A stretch of DNA of 64,000 nucleotides from Sipunculus nudus (lineage: Eukaryota > Annelida > Sipuncula > Golfingiida > Sipunculidae): contig CM049322.1 of the NCBI GenBank assembly GCA_026874595.1, positions 42,966,840 through 43,030,839 of the forward strand, in the 5' to 3' direction. Shown here in pieces: positions 12,845 through 26,200 of the stretch. Numbering within the stretch: position 1 is the stretch's first letter; each line of letters starts with the position of its first letter. The position numbers were made by a program, and so were the translations under genes. The notes beneath the pieces are model-generated. The model worked only from the letters and a program-made list of their open reading frames with translations, had not been told where the DNA came from and made no database searches.

Positions 12845-13945
12845 ATCTCAGGAACCGTTTGTCCGATCAGGAAAGAAAATTGCACAAATGTAGCCCTTGG
12901 ATAGCTTTATAACATACATAAAAAAAATTGTGGCGCCACATGCAACCATTTTTGCACAGCGTCCATCTGTTCATCTGCCTTGGGATGAAATCACTCATAT
13001 CTCTGCATTGGTTGGAATTATCCATCTGAAATTTTGCATGTGTATACATCCTGAACAGCTTTCTTGATTTCATGACAGGTGGCACCACCTACATTCACGT
13101 TTACGCTGCAGACATCCAAGCTCATATCTCGGGAACCGTTTGACCAATTAGCCAAAATTTTGCATGTGTATAGATCTCACATAGCTCTTTATCAGAGGCA
13201 TAACTGGTGGTGCCACCTGCAACCATTTTTGCACAGCGTCCATCTGTTTGTCTGCCGTGGAATAAAATCACTCATATATCTTTGCAGTGGTTTGACTTAA
13301 CTGCCTAAAATTTTGCATGTTTAAACATCTTGGATAGCTTTCTGGATTTTGTGGCAGGTGGTGCCACCTACTTTTATGTTTATGCTGCAGACATCTAGGC
13401 TTATATCTCGTGAACCGTTTGACCGATTGGGCCAAAATTTTGCATGTGAATTGATCTTACATAGCTCTTTATCATACGCAAAACTGGTGGCGCCACCTGC
13501 AACCATTTGTGCACAGTGTCCATCTGTTTGTCTGCAGTGGAATAAAATCACTCATATCTCGGCAGTGGTTTGACTTATCTGCCTAAAATTTTGCATGTTT
13601 AGACATCTTGGATAGCTTTCTTGATTTTATTACAGGTGGCGCCACCTACATTCACATTTATGCTGCAGACATCCAAGCTTATATCTCGGGAACCGTTTGA
13701 CCGATTTGGCCAAAATTTTGCATATGAATAGATCTCACATAGCTCTTTATTATAGGCACTGGCGGTGCCACCTGCCACCATTTTTTGTACAGGGTCAATC
13801 TGTATGTCTGCCGTGAGATAAAATCACTTATATCTCGGCAGTGGTTTGACTTGTTGCATATGTATACAAATTTCTGGATTTTGTGGTAGGTGGCGCAACC
13901 TACATACACATTTCGGCTGCAGACATCAAGGCTAATATACAACAC
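12845..13945 (+). repeat. Tandem array with ~278-bp period and ~139-bp half-units
   Basis: The word GCAACCATTTTTGCACAGC or close variants recurs at 12942, 13219, 13499 and 13774. Within each unit ATATCTCGG-x-A and AAAATTTTGCATGTG occur twice, implying an older half-length unit. Open frames within it are a by-product of the repetition. Confidence 0.8.
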
Positions 13946-14948
13946 ACCTCACTCTATTTCCCCTTGCAACTCAATCCATGCCTTACTTCACCTGTCCCAC
14001 TCTAATTGCGGCGGGTACATGTAGTCGTATGTCGACTACCCGTATTCTAGTTATGGTGTATTATTGGCGAATCTGTAGATCCCCAACCGCCACCCACACA
14101 CCCGAGGCCGATACAAATCCTCGAAAAACGCGCTCTCAATCCTCTGAATACTTCCCTCTGACCTCCCCAGAGGAAGATCCGAGACCCGCCACTTGTAACA
14201 TTATTTGCTGAGAAAATGTGTGTTGAGGGTGGGGATGGATTAAATTTAAATATTGTATTTTCCGGGCTTCAAGGGCCTGTGTTTGTGGGATAAAATTTAC
14301 TGCCCATCCCCTCCCCATTTCGCAGAAAAGAAATTGAACACGCCTAACACACATAGCTTAAGGAAATTGAGCATCAACTGCCACCATACAATATTGACTA
14401 AATGGTTCAAGCGAGTCGACTGCCCTCCTGTGCTAAAATTGTTGCTTTTTTTCTAACTCTTTACAACATGTAAAACAATATATACATACCTTTATCACTG
14501 ACTTTATACTAAGAACAATACAATATTCACGTCTTTATGTGACGGGTAGCGAATGAAGTGAAACATTGTGAATTTATTAACTTGTTCTCATTGGGATATT
14601 ATCTGAAGATTAAAGTGGCGGAGACTTAGGACGACTATAGCGATGAATTGCTCTTGACCTACCCCTGTCCCCTTCCATCGTATCTCTTCACGTGAATATG
14701 TGCTGAATAAACAGCATCGTAACTTAGTTAACCAGGTAACTTAGTAACTAATCGATAGTTTTAGTTAATAGGACCCTTCGAAATGCCTCACAAAATAAGC
14801 CAAGAACCAGGAGAGAGAGAGAGAGGGACGTAGGCTATATATCATCTGCACCCCGTCATACAAGACGTTATCATGTTGAGATCATTCGTGCTGTACAACC
14901 GTTGCCAGGGAGTTCATCGCCGTCTTCTTCATTGCTTTTATAACAACG

Positions 14949-14951
<3 letters not shown>

Positions 14952-15007
<56 letters not shown>
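14952..15007. repeat. (TA)n microsatellite
   Basis: 56 bases of TA. Confidence 0.95.
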
Positions 15008-15010
<3 letters not shown>

Positions 15011-15061
15011 CACTTGAATAACAACTGAAGGGAAATTCATGTGTGTCAGACTTTCAGGTGA

Positions 15062-15091
15062 TCTCTCTCTCTCTCTCCCTCTCTCTCTCTC

Positions 15092-15162
<71 letters not shown>
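15062..15162. repeat. (CT)n-(TA)n microsatellite
   Basis: A CT run to 15094, then TA with one CA step. Confidence 0.95.
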
Positions 15163-16010
15163 GTCACAGAGCTAGTTTTGAGCGTTCCATTTAGCTATTT
15201 ATATTTATTGAGCATCCATACTGATTTTTTGTGTGTGTGTATTTCAGTGTCGGTCAGTGCGCGCAGCCGACCGTGTCATTCACTTTTAATTAAGACAGGT
15301 TCGCGGCAGACTCGGACCACATTAGTTCTGTTATGTTAATTAGGGTCAAAGGTGAGCTAATATAAAGCGGTTACGACGGAGGGAACTGCGCAGTTTGCCA
15401 GATTCCCTCACGTCAGCCGTTTGACGATTTATTTATATTGTTTCATATTTGACAGGAATGTTACTTTCATATTGAGTTTATTGAGACATGCAGATACAAG
15501 ATTGATCTTCTAATAATATTCCTTTATAGTATTCAGAGTACAGTTTAGTGAGTATATGACATTTGTATATCTGGTTGCAGTCAGGCATAATGTTCTTTTA
15601 CTTTTTCTGCAATTAATTTACAGAATGACATAATGACATGCAGTTTCGGTTAGATGAATTATTTTCTGTGTATATTGTTGCTATACAATCTCGTTTATAC
15701 TACGTAGCAGCCATAAGGCCTTTCCGTCAAATATACGATCATACAACTGAAGCTTATTACTAGTCATTGTTCATCTTGTGTAAAGAGCAATTTGTTAAAT
15801 TGTTGTCTAAACCCTTATATTGCTTTTTTGTAAGACATTTAAGCGCAGTTTGTCAGATAACTTCACGTCAGCCGTTTGACGATTTATTGATATTGTTTCA
15901 TCTTTGACAGAATAAACTGTGGTGAGCCATACTGTTGTTCGTCTGATGGAGCCCGCCCGAACCTAACAATAGCCACAGGTGGTGCAGCGTTGGAGACAAT
16001 TGCGCCCCTG

Positions 16011-16012
<2 letters not shown>

Positions 16013-16073
<61 letters not shown>
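16013..16073. repeat. (TA)n microsatellite
   Basis: About 60 bases of TA. Confidence 0.95.
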
Positions 16074-16077
<4 letters not shown>

Positions 16078-16158
16078 CGAAGTGATCCAGGGGTGTTCAT
16101 TTTTGGGGGAGAGTTTATATTTCGATCTTATTTAATTTCCACATATTCTTTAGAAAAT

Positions 16159-16163
<5 letters not shown>

Positions 16164-16214
<51 letters not shown>
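16164..16214. repeat. (CT)n microsatellite
   Basis: 51 bases of CT. Confidence 0.95.
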
Positions 16215-16217
<3 letters not shown>

Positions 16218-17143
16218 ATTATAATGTCTGGTTATTCTTCGACCCGACCCTCATTCAACACTTAAGATTTCTAATAGCATACAAATGCGCAATACACCCG
16301 GAAACAACTATAAATCTGCATTCTTGGGAATGCAAGCCTCCGCCATGTGAGCGGTTTTAATATGGGACCCTAAATATATGTTTGCATTTTCTCCAATGTT
16401 CATTAGTGCGGATGTTACCGAAACCCAAGTTTGCTTTCACATATCCGGTCCATTTTCCCAGGTTCATACGTGCATAAGTGAATGTGTACTTGTTAATATT
16501 CCTTGAAGTCCATCCTGGACCCGGATCATGAGGCTAATCCACAGCAAAATCCGATCCATTATTTCTTGGTAATTCTCGAAATGCCCGGAAAATGTCATGA
16601 TATTCCTTTATGATTGCGTGATGTATGGTGTGAACAAACACCAGACACACACCGACGGGAATGAACGCATACCCTCTTGGCGGAGGCAATAATGAAATTA
16701 TACCAACACTCCAGCATTCACAGCACTGAGCGATAAACTCGGTGAGTATATCAACAAAAGAAATAAGTGTATACATCAGTCAACTGTCAAATATATTCTT
16801 AATAGCATTTAACACTCGCTTCTTTTTTCACGATTCACGTAGTATAGATCTTTTCGATCAATATTGTTTACATGACATATGTGGATTACATCCTCTGCAA
16901 ATTCAGTCTATGTTTACAATAGTAGTCCTTGCAAATGATTTACAGTCAACATTCACCAGGTAATATTCACATAGAAAATCTGTTTGATTACTAATTGTAA
17001 TGATAGTGTAAATAACGGTTCCCTATTGATTGCTTAGTTCAGTTTTACAAGAAGTATGGATAGAGAGGTTTAACAAGTCAGTTTTCTCCGTTATTTATCC
17101 ACATACAGCCTACGTTAAGTTAAATCGACATGTTTGGCTATGC

Positions 17144-18463
17144 TCGCACGGTGCCCGCAAGGTACCCGAACGATTTTCACGGGCGCCGGTTCAATTTTCA
17201 CTCGCCGTACGGGCGCTGTGGTGTTGAGCTGGCTGCGCTCAATTCTCCCGGCGTTTTCAACTCACCGTTAGCCCTTGGGTACGCCTTAGAAAGGCCGTAG
17301 ACAGCCCGTACGGTCGCCTTACGGGCACCGGCTAGTATCCGTGCGGCACCCGTACGATTTTCCGGGTTATTTTCTCGTACGGCCGCCTTGCGGTATCAGC
17401 GGTTGCCGTACGGGCACCGTGCGATAGCCTTATGATCAAGCCTGCCATGTAATCAAGGCTAAGCAATTACAGTCACTATGTAAATACCTGGCAACTCAGC
17501 TGTGACATTTGAATACACAAAGTCCCAATTAACTTAAACACCTGCAACTTACATAATATATAATAATGATTAAATACAGAGAGTGAGAATTGTAGTAATA
17601 GACTGGCCCTTGGTACATTTCAACGGGACCGTAGGACTATCGCACTGTGCCCGTACGGCAACGGCTAATACCGCAAGGCGCCCGTACGGATATTTTCTAG
17701 AAAATTACCCGGAAAATCTTACGGGTGCTGCAAGGACACCGGCCGCTGCCCGTGAGACGACCGCACGGGCTGTCCAAAGCCTCGGTCACAACCGGTATAC
17801 GGTCGCCGTACGGCGAGTGTTTTGGGCTATTCCGTGGGGTAGAACGCACGGCAACCGTGCGTTTTTCAAAGGCCGCAGGGATTCCGAAACGAACGTCACT
17901 GACATTAGCGCAAGCGCTTAAGTAGATGCGGCGGCCGTGCGTCAGGCAGCCACCTACGGGTTCCGTACGGGCACCGTGCAGTAGACGTACGGATGTCGTA
18001 GGATACCCGTGCGATTTTTAACGCCTACTCGGCTATCCGAGAGACGTACGGCGTACCTGCGGCTGCCGTAAGGGGTCTTTGCGGCGTCCGCAGGGTTAGC
18101 TTATTATACCGTGCGAAGGCTGTGAGCATGAGGGAGACACCGTGCAGTTCCCGCACGTCGGCCGCATAAGTATTCATGCGGTTTCAAAAGCCGAATGGTG
18201 ATCTACGATGTGTGGTGGCCGCAGCGGGTTGTGACCGAGGCTTAAGTATTCCTGCGGTTCCCAAAACCGTGCGGTTCTCTACGGTGTGCGGTGACCGCAG
18301 CGGGTTGTGACCGAGGCTTAAAGACTGCCTTACGGGCTTACAGCGAGTTGAAAACGCCGGGAAAAATTGAGCGCAGCAACTCAGCTCTAAGTCGCCCATA
18401 CTGCGAGTTAAAATTGATCGGCGACCGTGAGAATCGTACGGGTGCCTTGCGGGCTCCGTGCGA
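17144..18463. mobile_element. Foldback element with ~290-bp inverted arms
   Basis: The outer 32 bases at 17144-17175 and 18432-18463 match in inverted orientation at 29 positions. Inverted similarity continues inward, so left arm 17144-17429 pairs with 17637-17775 plus 18319-18463; the loop is 17430-17636 and AT-rich. The arms are GC-rich and full of CGTACGG-type words. No protein is encoded. Confidence 0.75.
17776..18318. mobile_element. Second palindromic element nested in the right arm of the foldback
   Basis: The interval interrupts the arm homology. It begins with AGCCTCGGTCACAACC and ends with GGTTGTGACCGAGGCT, inverted copies. Near its right end a 76-bp unit is duplicated (about 18168-18243 and 18244-18319). 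Confidence 0.65.
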
Positions 18464-19103
18464 TTTTAGCTAAGAATAATGTTTCGTAATGACGAACGAC
18501 GTCAGTATTGGAATATATTTTAAAGGCCAAAGTTCATGATAGGGCCAAACTGCCGTAGAACAGTGGAATGTGAAGTTTGGCTACAGATTGAAACTGTGAA
18601 AAACTGAATACGGTACCTTATGTCACCAATAGAGAAGTAATTTTGTACATAAAATGCACTCAAATTATGCTTAGCACACCCCTGCCTTTCATCCTGCGTC
18701 CCTTGGTGTGGGTTGAGCATGTGACTGCGACTCGTCTTTTAATTAACTGGAGTAAGCTATCCCTACCAAGACAGCTTCCCTGAACAAACTTATTACACAG
18801 TTATGTTGTCACAGGTTGGTTTCTTACACCTTAGCGACATGTGTGTTGTTTTGATTGAGCCTCAGTCCTGAACTAATTACAACCAGTAGGGTCAATGATC
18901 ACCGCACGCGGCGGCTCCTTACTGTTCAAACATGCGATATCCGGACAGATAAATAGTAGGTCTGGTTAATAGTGAGTTCAGCAGTTGATGAAATCTTTTG
19001 TTCACTACAATTTATAGTGCCATAGTTTATAAACAAAATATACTACTTTACCAGTGAAAAACGTTTAAAAATACCAAAAAGTACGAACATTCAGCCCTAC
19101 AGT

Positions 19104-19168
<65 letters not shown>

Positions 19169-20519
19169 CAGTTTCCCTTTTTTAGAGAATATTCAGAAGA
19201 TATAAATTATAGCACCGTTAGGTGGCGCGTTGTTTCACCTTGGTTGATCAGTTGGTTGGTTTATATGTTAGCTACTTTATTCAAAACAATATGAACGTGA
19301 TCCTGATGACGTTTTGTTAATGATAAGGAAAACACGTAGGTTCAAATCATTTTAAATTGGATTTAGTATTAGTCTTAATCACCGTAGTGTTTTTTTTAAG
19401 TTATTGAATTTGTTTCCATTGTATGGTTGTGCATTTTTATTTAAATCCTGTGTGATGACAATTGATATTCACCGGTATGATGGACCGCCTATATTTCAAA
19501 CCTGGCTTGGCTGTTATGTTAACACAGTATTGGTAAAAAATGTCAGACATTTTTTTGGTAGAAAGGAGGCATACATCAAGTTTCGGTCTACAGATCTATT
19601 CATGCATGCACCTTGAGTATTCGGGCCATTTTGTCCCCCTGAAAATAGGAAGTCTTCGGTCAGCGTCAGAGTGCCTTTACATCTTGCATTGCGGCCGCAC
19701 TATAACTCTCGATGAGGATGAGGATATTTTCGTCATTTATAACAACACTTCTTGGTCTACAGGTCCTCTGTCACTTGAAATAAACCAGACCGTATGTTTA
19801 TATGCTTTCCAACAATTCCTAGACCGCGAGGAGAATATGTGCATATTAGTAGATCTCCTTATTTTTGTTTGGTTAATTTTTGTCCACATAACAAATGCAT
19901 GGGTTACTGGACGATAGCAAATTTGTAAACCACACAGCAATTGACTTGTTACAATAGAGACTGATTAATTTGAGCTCATATGTAAAAAGAAATGTCCAAG
20001 TTTGGGATTAATACAGTATATCTTATGTTATCTTCTTATTTTATATGTACCCTTATGTATTTATTAATCAATCATTCATCATTAATGTTAACATACACAG
20101 CTATTTAACATTGTATTAATACACTAAGATGGATGGTTGTTGCAGTGCGTCCTCGCCTATGACTTGTGTTGCGACTGAAGTACAGGCGTTCTACTGAGTC
20201 GTATACGTACGGCCAGTCTAGCATCGCCTACACATTGCCTCGTTAGAGGCACCGCGGTGCAGGGTTCACGGCATTCTTGTCCTTTGCAATGGCAGAACGA
20301 CAAGGTTCAAGGAATCTTCATAATATGCGGGGATATGTATACAGGGCTCAACTATAGCAAGATGTCTCGGAGTTTGTTTATGCTTGGTAGCACATGAATA
20401 ATATAACTGGGCCTCGAGTGCTAGATATAGCAATGAGAGTCCACAGTAAAACTTTTTCTTTCTGCCTGAATGATTTGACGCCTATGCACTTAGATCTTGA
20501 AGGGTTCTTATAATCTATG
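18464..20519. other. No gene recognised
   Basis: A 125-residue frame at 19540-19917 ends in sequence shared with the 6.5 kb region and has no recognisable domain. Confidence 0.4.
19103..19166. repeat. (TA)n microsatellite
   Basis: About 60 bases of TA. Confidence 0.95.
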
Positions 20520-20860
20520 TGACCTTTATAAACTATGGGTAATTCCCTAGGAGCTTTTATTAACAAAATGACAAAAAAAAGCGGATATCGACGCAAACAG
20601 CCTGCTTGTTTTGTTCATGTCAATGTGTTTATAAAACGTTGGGGCCCGTCAAAATAATCAAAACAAATACAAAAGGGAATCTGGCGGCAAGTCAGATTTA
20701 CAAGAGCCTTGCAAATGGCGTTTTGAAACAAGTGACCTTTATCTTCGCATATATCGGACCTACCCTCTTAGGTTGCATGATTTCCCGTTCGTCAACATTG
20801 CTGTGTTTACAAAACGTTGTTCATACATCCTTCACGGAGGTGTTATAAGAATTTTTCATA
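20520..20860 (+). repeat. Three-copy dispersed repeat, copy A
   Basis: It contains GGGGCCCGTCAAAATAAT, GCCTTGCAAATGGCGTTT and ACATTGCTGTGTTTACAAAA. The other copies are at 29625-29930 (inverted) and 46540-46780. Confidence 0.65.
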
Positions 20861-21189
20861 ACCGGAATTACTCTTAGATAAGGGGGAGCTAGAAATCACA
20901 CTAATTTTTTTCCAAAGGTAACTATGTACAATGAACATTCGCAGAATTCCGATCCGGTTTCGGACTGGGTGACGGGACGGAGACACATGATTATCCTGTC
21001 GTAAAACACCTGCGAGTCCCGGATGTGTAATATTCACCGCTGCTAGGTCATAACATCGACTGACTGACTGACTGAAATTGATGTCGGCGCTCGAGCCTGC
21101 CACAGGTCCTCGGAAAATTCGGCCCTCACTGGCTCCCTTATCAACGGCAAAGTTTGACAGATTGAGCCGGTATACAGTTAAATATTTAA

Positions 21190-21575
21190 GGAGAAAATAG
21201 AAGATACTGATAGAGTTGAAGAACGTTGTGTAAGAGTAGGAAGAAGCCGGAGAACCCGGAGAGAACATCCGACCTTGGATAGGCCACTACAACCCACTCT
21301 CATGGAAACACCTGGGAACAACCCGGGTCGCCAGCGATGAAGGCCGAGCGTTTTACCACTCAGGGGTCTAGGCCCCGTGGTCATAACACCGAGGAACTCC
21401 AGAAAGGAGCACTCGTTTGCGAGTGGAACACGACTATGATGTACAGTCTCCCCATTAAGCCTGCAGAGCGTCCACACTCGTATTGAACGTGAAAAAAATC
21501 TTACTTCTCCTAGGCTGACATTCGAACTTTGGAGCTCCCGGATCTGACGCCTTGTGCTCTACCCCTAAAACATAG
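21190..21575 (-). repeat. Composite SINE with two tRNA-like heads
   Basis: On the minus strand a first head (GGGGTAGAGCACAAGGCG ... AAGTTCGAATGTC) is followed by CGCTCTGCAGGCTTAA and CCTCGGTGTTATGACC, then a second head (CCCTGAGTGGTAAAACGC ... CCCGGGTTGTTCCC) and the CTCCGGGTTCTCCGG motif common in invertebrate SINEs. Confidence 0.55.
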
Positions 21576-21599
21576 GAGCTTATATTTGCAGGCTACTAA

Positions 21600-23165
21600 A
21601 TAATAGTGATAAATGTAATTTTAGAGTTGAATATCTACCGTGGCATTCATAATCTGTTTAAGAAAATTCCTTTCATAACAGCGTACAAAGAGACAGTGTT
21701 GATTTATTCACAAATTATTTTTGTACTGGCGTACTGATTTAAAAAAAAAAACACCTCGAGTCTTTATGGTAAACTGTTCTTTACCCTAAATTTCTTTTTA
21801 TGGGTAAAGAGTCAAATCCAGAAATAAGATAAGATAAATTTGATTTTTTTTCCAATAATTAAACTGCACATGTATAGGGTTGTGTTTTGTATGGACTTAA
21901 AAGGGGGAAAAATGACCAGATGACGTTACATGTACTTATATCAAAAACGTTATATAATATTTTTGAATGTGGATATACATGGAAATGGAGCGATCACGCA
22001 TTGTTTTACATATCATGAGATGTTTCAAAATGAATAGAACGTCCAAGGTCGTACTTATAAGAAACATTACATAAATATGATGAAAGCTGCAATACATGGA
22101 CGGCGAGTGATGATTTTTAATACACATCAAGGTGTGATAAGTCGGTCCTTAGGGCAATTGACATCTTTAAGGGTACAAAAAAGTATAAACCAATAGCAAA
22201 AAAAAATGGGCTGAAGAAACGTTAGATAGGACTTTCAGGAACGCGGGTGTAAGCGTCTGTGATGCTGAAAAACTCGTTCAAGGGTCCATGGGTCCGATGG
22301 GACGCTCGAATTTCTGACTGTAAGACCAAGAGGATCAAGCAATGCCACTGAAACAGTCATTGAAAATTGTCGACTTATTGAAGAAAATACTTCAATACTT
22401 CAGAGGAAAGAAAGACACTTATGATAAAAAATGGAACAATGTGCAACTAGACTTAACTGGATATAATGAATATATGTACATATTTGTGTACATGAGTAAC
22501 TGCGTGTGTTTGTGTATATATGTATGTGTGTACATATATATATGCATATATGTATGTATGTGTGTACATGTGCACATTTGTGTATAGGTTAGGAGGTTCT
22601 ATATACTTCAGTTTGGGTACCATTTAAAGTTATTGTTTTGCCTCTTCTTGTATGTGTTTGGTCATATGTAATTGTACAGGTACTTAATTTTTGTGAATGT
22701 GTTGTTTTGTTATATGTAGTGATATGTAAATTCTGTTGAATTAATAAAAAAAAAATTGTCGTCTGTCCCAAACAAACTAATCAGCAATTTAAACACTGTG
22801 CTGACAACCCCTTGCAATTCACATTAATTAAGTGATTACGATTTTTAATCATAAAATGAAACGATAATAACAGAAAATACAAAAATGATTTCGTTCCACA
22901 TATCATCTCCCATTTGGACGCACCAAACTCACGTGGGGCTCTTTGACCTTCTGGCCTTAGCGTCTCTGACTTTTCAAAATGTCCTGTTGCTTGATTTATG
23001 AAGCATCTTGCCAGCCTGATTAAGTTGTCAAAATACATGCATGACATCTCAGCCGTGACAAATGTTAGGGGCATATGCCACAGATCTACTGGAGTCTGAC
23101 CACGTTGCCCCGAGGGACACACTCGCCTAGTTCCCTTCTGGCCTTCTGCCACGCTAGAAGTAAAC
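21600..23165. other. Upstream region of the lipocalin gene
   Basis: It holds one short dispersed repeat and a TG/TA-rich tract near 22500-22590. No clear TATA box or first untranslated exon can be named. Confidence 0.4.
22223..22330 (+). repeat. Short dispersed repeat, copy 1
   Basis: GGAACGCGGGTGTAAGCGTC and GGTCCGATGGGACGCTCGAA match 42131-42250. Confidence 0.6.
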
Positions 23166-23276
23166 ATGAAGTGTTTGATTATAGCCCTCTTGTTCTGCAC
23201 GTTTACATTTACTTCATCACAGAATGGATGCAAATTGGCGGATCAGCCTTTTGTCAAGAACTATGAAATCGAGAAT
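23166..23276 (+). CDS. Lipocalin gene exon 1: start codon, signal peptide and linker
   Basis: The ATG is followed by a hydrophobic run and the segment TSSQNGCKL, giving a likely cleavage after residue 19. The exon ends in phase 0 before GTAAGT. Its last 18 codons match exon 6 in pattern (C-K-L against C-Q-L; YEIEN against LDVQK), so this is the signal-bearing version of the module-opening linker. An untranslated exon further upstream is possible. Confidence 0.82.
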
Positions 23277-26200
23277 GTAAGTATGCGTTAGAATGCTTGC
23301 CTGGAGCAAATAGTTGCACCAATGCCCGGATCCACATTTCTGAGCCTCCCAGATACTGAAATCATTTTTTTATTTATCCATTGGCTTATTCTCCTATACC
23401 ATTATCATTACATTGTTGGAAGGATTTTGTAGAAATTAGAAGAAATATTAACATTTGGACTAATGAAGGCCGCATATCCGACCGCTTGCCGGTCTTAGAT
23501 ATTTTTTTGCCACCAGGTGTCACCCTGTTATCAGTTTTTTTTTCACATATGGCTAGGCGGTATGGTTATATATAAGTATTATAGCTGAGTCAAAGTACGA
23601 TTCCATGTTTAGGTCCGAGTCATTTAGATCCCGGCCTGAGTCAACTCTCTTCGTGTCTATAGTCTATAACAATTACATTTACATGTAAATCAAAACAAAA
23701 CAAAAAAAAATGAAAATATGGGGTAATTAAGTATGTATTTATACTTGCACTTCTTATTCGAATGCTTATTGCATTTAATTAGTGGTCTGTCCTAGCTGAC
23801 ATTCATAAGGGAATTCAATATACGTCAAGCGAACCGTGTTTGAAATATTCTTCCAATAGTTTCTATGCATCATAGTCTATGTGCTATATTTTACAACATT
23901 GACGTCATACCTCTGTTGAAAACCAGGCTTGGGTCAAGTACATGTACTTGTACTTGGTACTTGAACTGAAGTACAAAATTTTCAGTACTTGGCCTGTACT
24001 TGTACTTGGTACTTTTTACCAAGTACATGTACTTGTACTTGCTAAAAATATACTTGAAAAATCAAGTACATTTCAAGTACAAGTCAAATACATGTATTTG
24101 TTTTAATTACTTTAAACATAGAGCTACTTATCTACTTACCATAAACACAGCATAAGGAGACCTCAGGTCAGACAGAAATCTTAGCACTATGTATGACTGA
24201 TAGACTCGGACAGAATTGCCACTAGACTGAATAAGTCAACTTGTTTTGTGAGTTGTTCTGATCAGGGTTGGGGCCAGGTACATGTGACAGTACCTAGGTA
24301 CAGGTACTTGCGAAATGTACAGGTACAGGTACAGTATTTTGGAAAGTACCTAGGGACAGGTACAGGTACTTTAAAAAGTACCTAGGTACAGGTACAGGTA
24401 CATTTTAAAGATATACGAACTAATGAAATTGCATTAAATTCATCTAGATGTGCAATAATAAGTTATAAAAGAATGGCAGAATATATCATTAAAAAGTGTT
24501 AAATGATCACTTCTTATGTCATCAGGAAAAATACAGGCCTGGCATATGTTAATGAATGCCTTTGATAAATGTGATAAATGAACGAAGCTGATAAAGTTTA
24601 CAAAGTAATAAATACAGAAGAAGAAAACTTCATAAAATGTCTATATTTCAAATCAAGTTTTTAGCTTCGGAGTAATGGTTTAAAGTCTCTGGGAGCACAA
24701 AGCTATAAGGTAAAGGGGCTTAATAGCTTGACTGAAAGGGAAAACCTTACAGTCAATTTTATAGATTAACTTCATGACAATGATACATACAAAATAAGAA
24801 GTAACAATACCCATGTTCATGGCAGAAAGTCACACTGAGGATGTTTTGAGCACCTGTATGTAATGTGTGAGCTGGGATTTTTTTCTGTAAAATGAGAAGT
24901 TCTGCTTTTGTTTGGCTTATCTTGAGTGTTCAGTGATATAATACGTATTTTCTTTACTTCTAGCCTGATCCTACACCAATGTTCTTTATACATACTAGAC
25001 AACAGGTATCTACATGGGGCATAAAAAGCAACACTGTCCATATCCTTTGCTCTGTACCATTTATATCTGATAAAGCCACAATGAACTTCCTGTGTAGAGG
25101 CCGGAGGTAGCTGGGCCGGCCAGCATGCTACTAGCCTAAGTCCACTCAAGTTCAAAGACTGCAGGGTTGAAAGCTTAGTAATTACCCCTGCATGATTTAG
25201 GTAACAGCCCTGACAGCTAGGGATGACAGCTCAGTACCTTGCTTGACCAAACACAATTTGTACCTGGAGTACATTATACCAGATACAGGTACTTTAGTTC
25301 CAGGTACTATATCTCAGTCCTAAACTGCTCAGATTCAGGCATCAAAGCACCTTTTTGTGAACTGATATATGACTGTGTAATAGTGTACATAGATACTGAA
25401 AGGCCACCAAGACTGTCACCCCGAATTACCTATAATAAAAAAAAAAAAAAACTTTCAGCAATTGGAGCATCAACCTACCTTTTTTGTGTACCAGTACTGA
25501 TATCCGACTGTGTAACAGTGTTAATAATATAGGTAATTGTTTTATCAATAAATATTCAGAAATTTTTTTTTTCAGTTTTTAATTAAAACTACTTGTACTT
25601 GTACTGGTGCTCAAGTACATTGAAAAATTGTGTACTTGTACTTGTCAAATTCTGAAGTACTTGTACTTGTACTCAAGTACTGACCCCCTGTACTTGACCC
25701 AAGCCTGTTGAACACGGATATCACGGCTAGACATTTTTTTTCAGAATACAGGTCCGATTATTTGACTTACGAGTTCAAGTCCGATCCCTGGTGTCTGAAA
25801 AAGTAGATAAGAGCCCGGATCAGGAAAGGCGTCCTTCGTCACTGTTCCTTATTATAGTACAGCGGCTAAAGCTTGTTTTTCTTGTTTTTTTTTAACAAGA
25901 ATTGCTCAAATTTTGCAAAACGCATGAAACTTTGCACAGTGATACTACTGCCCCTAGGCATCTTATAAAAAAAGACCCAAAAAATTCTGATTTTAAATTT
26001 TGCCGCCAAAATATGCATATTTGCACATATATGATACTAATTTTGAATCAGGCAGGCCTTAGTTATGGCCGGTCAGCACAAAAAGAAGATGTTGTCGAGA
26101 ATGTTATTCAATCATGCTTTGACCTCTTAAATAGAAAAATGCTCGATTAAAAGCAGGTACTATTGAGGTACTATTTTGTAAGATATTAGCTGTTTTTGTT

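Larger units (their letters stand above)
13946..17143. other. No gene recognised apart from microsatellites
   Basis: A GTCAGCCGTTTGACGATTTA word occurs at 15412 and again at 15869, so part is locally duplicated. No supported exon. Confidence 0.45.

Noticed and set aside
12940-13945. Several 60-90 residue frames on both strands
   Set aside because: Shadows of the 278-bp tandem array; the same peptide repeats in step with the DNA period.
16534-16776. 80-residue minus-strand frame with hydrophobic stretch
   Set aside because: No family match recognised and no flanking splice signals that I trust.
19540-19917. 125-residue plus-strand frame
   Set aside because: No recognisable domain, and its end overlaps sequence repeated near 6.5 kb.
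22781-23233. 150-residue minus-strand frame
   Set aside because: It is antisense to lipocalin exon 1 and its upstream region, with no family features.
24817-25155. 112-residue minus-strand frame inside the hAT-like element, considered as transposase remnant
   Set aside because: No hAT transposase motif could be seen.
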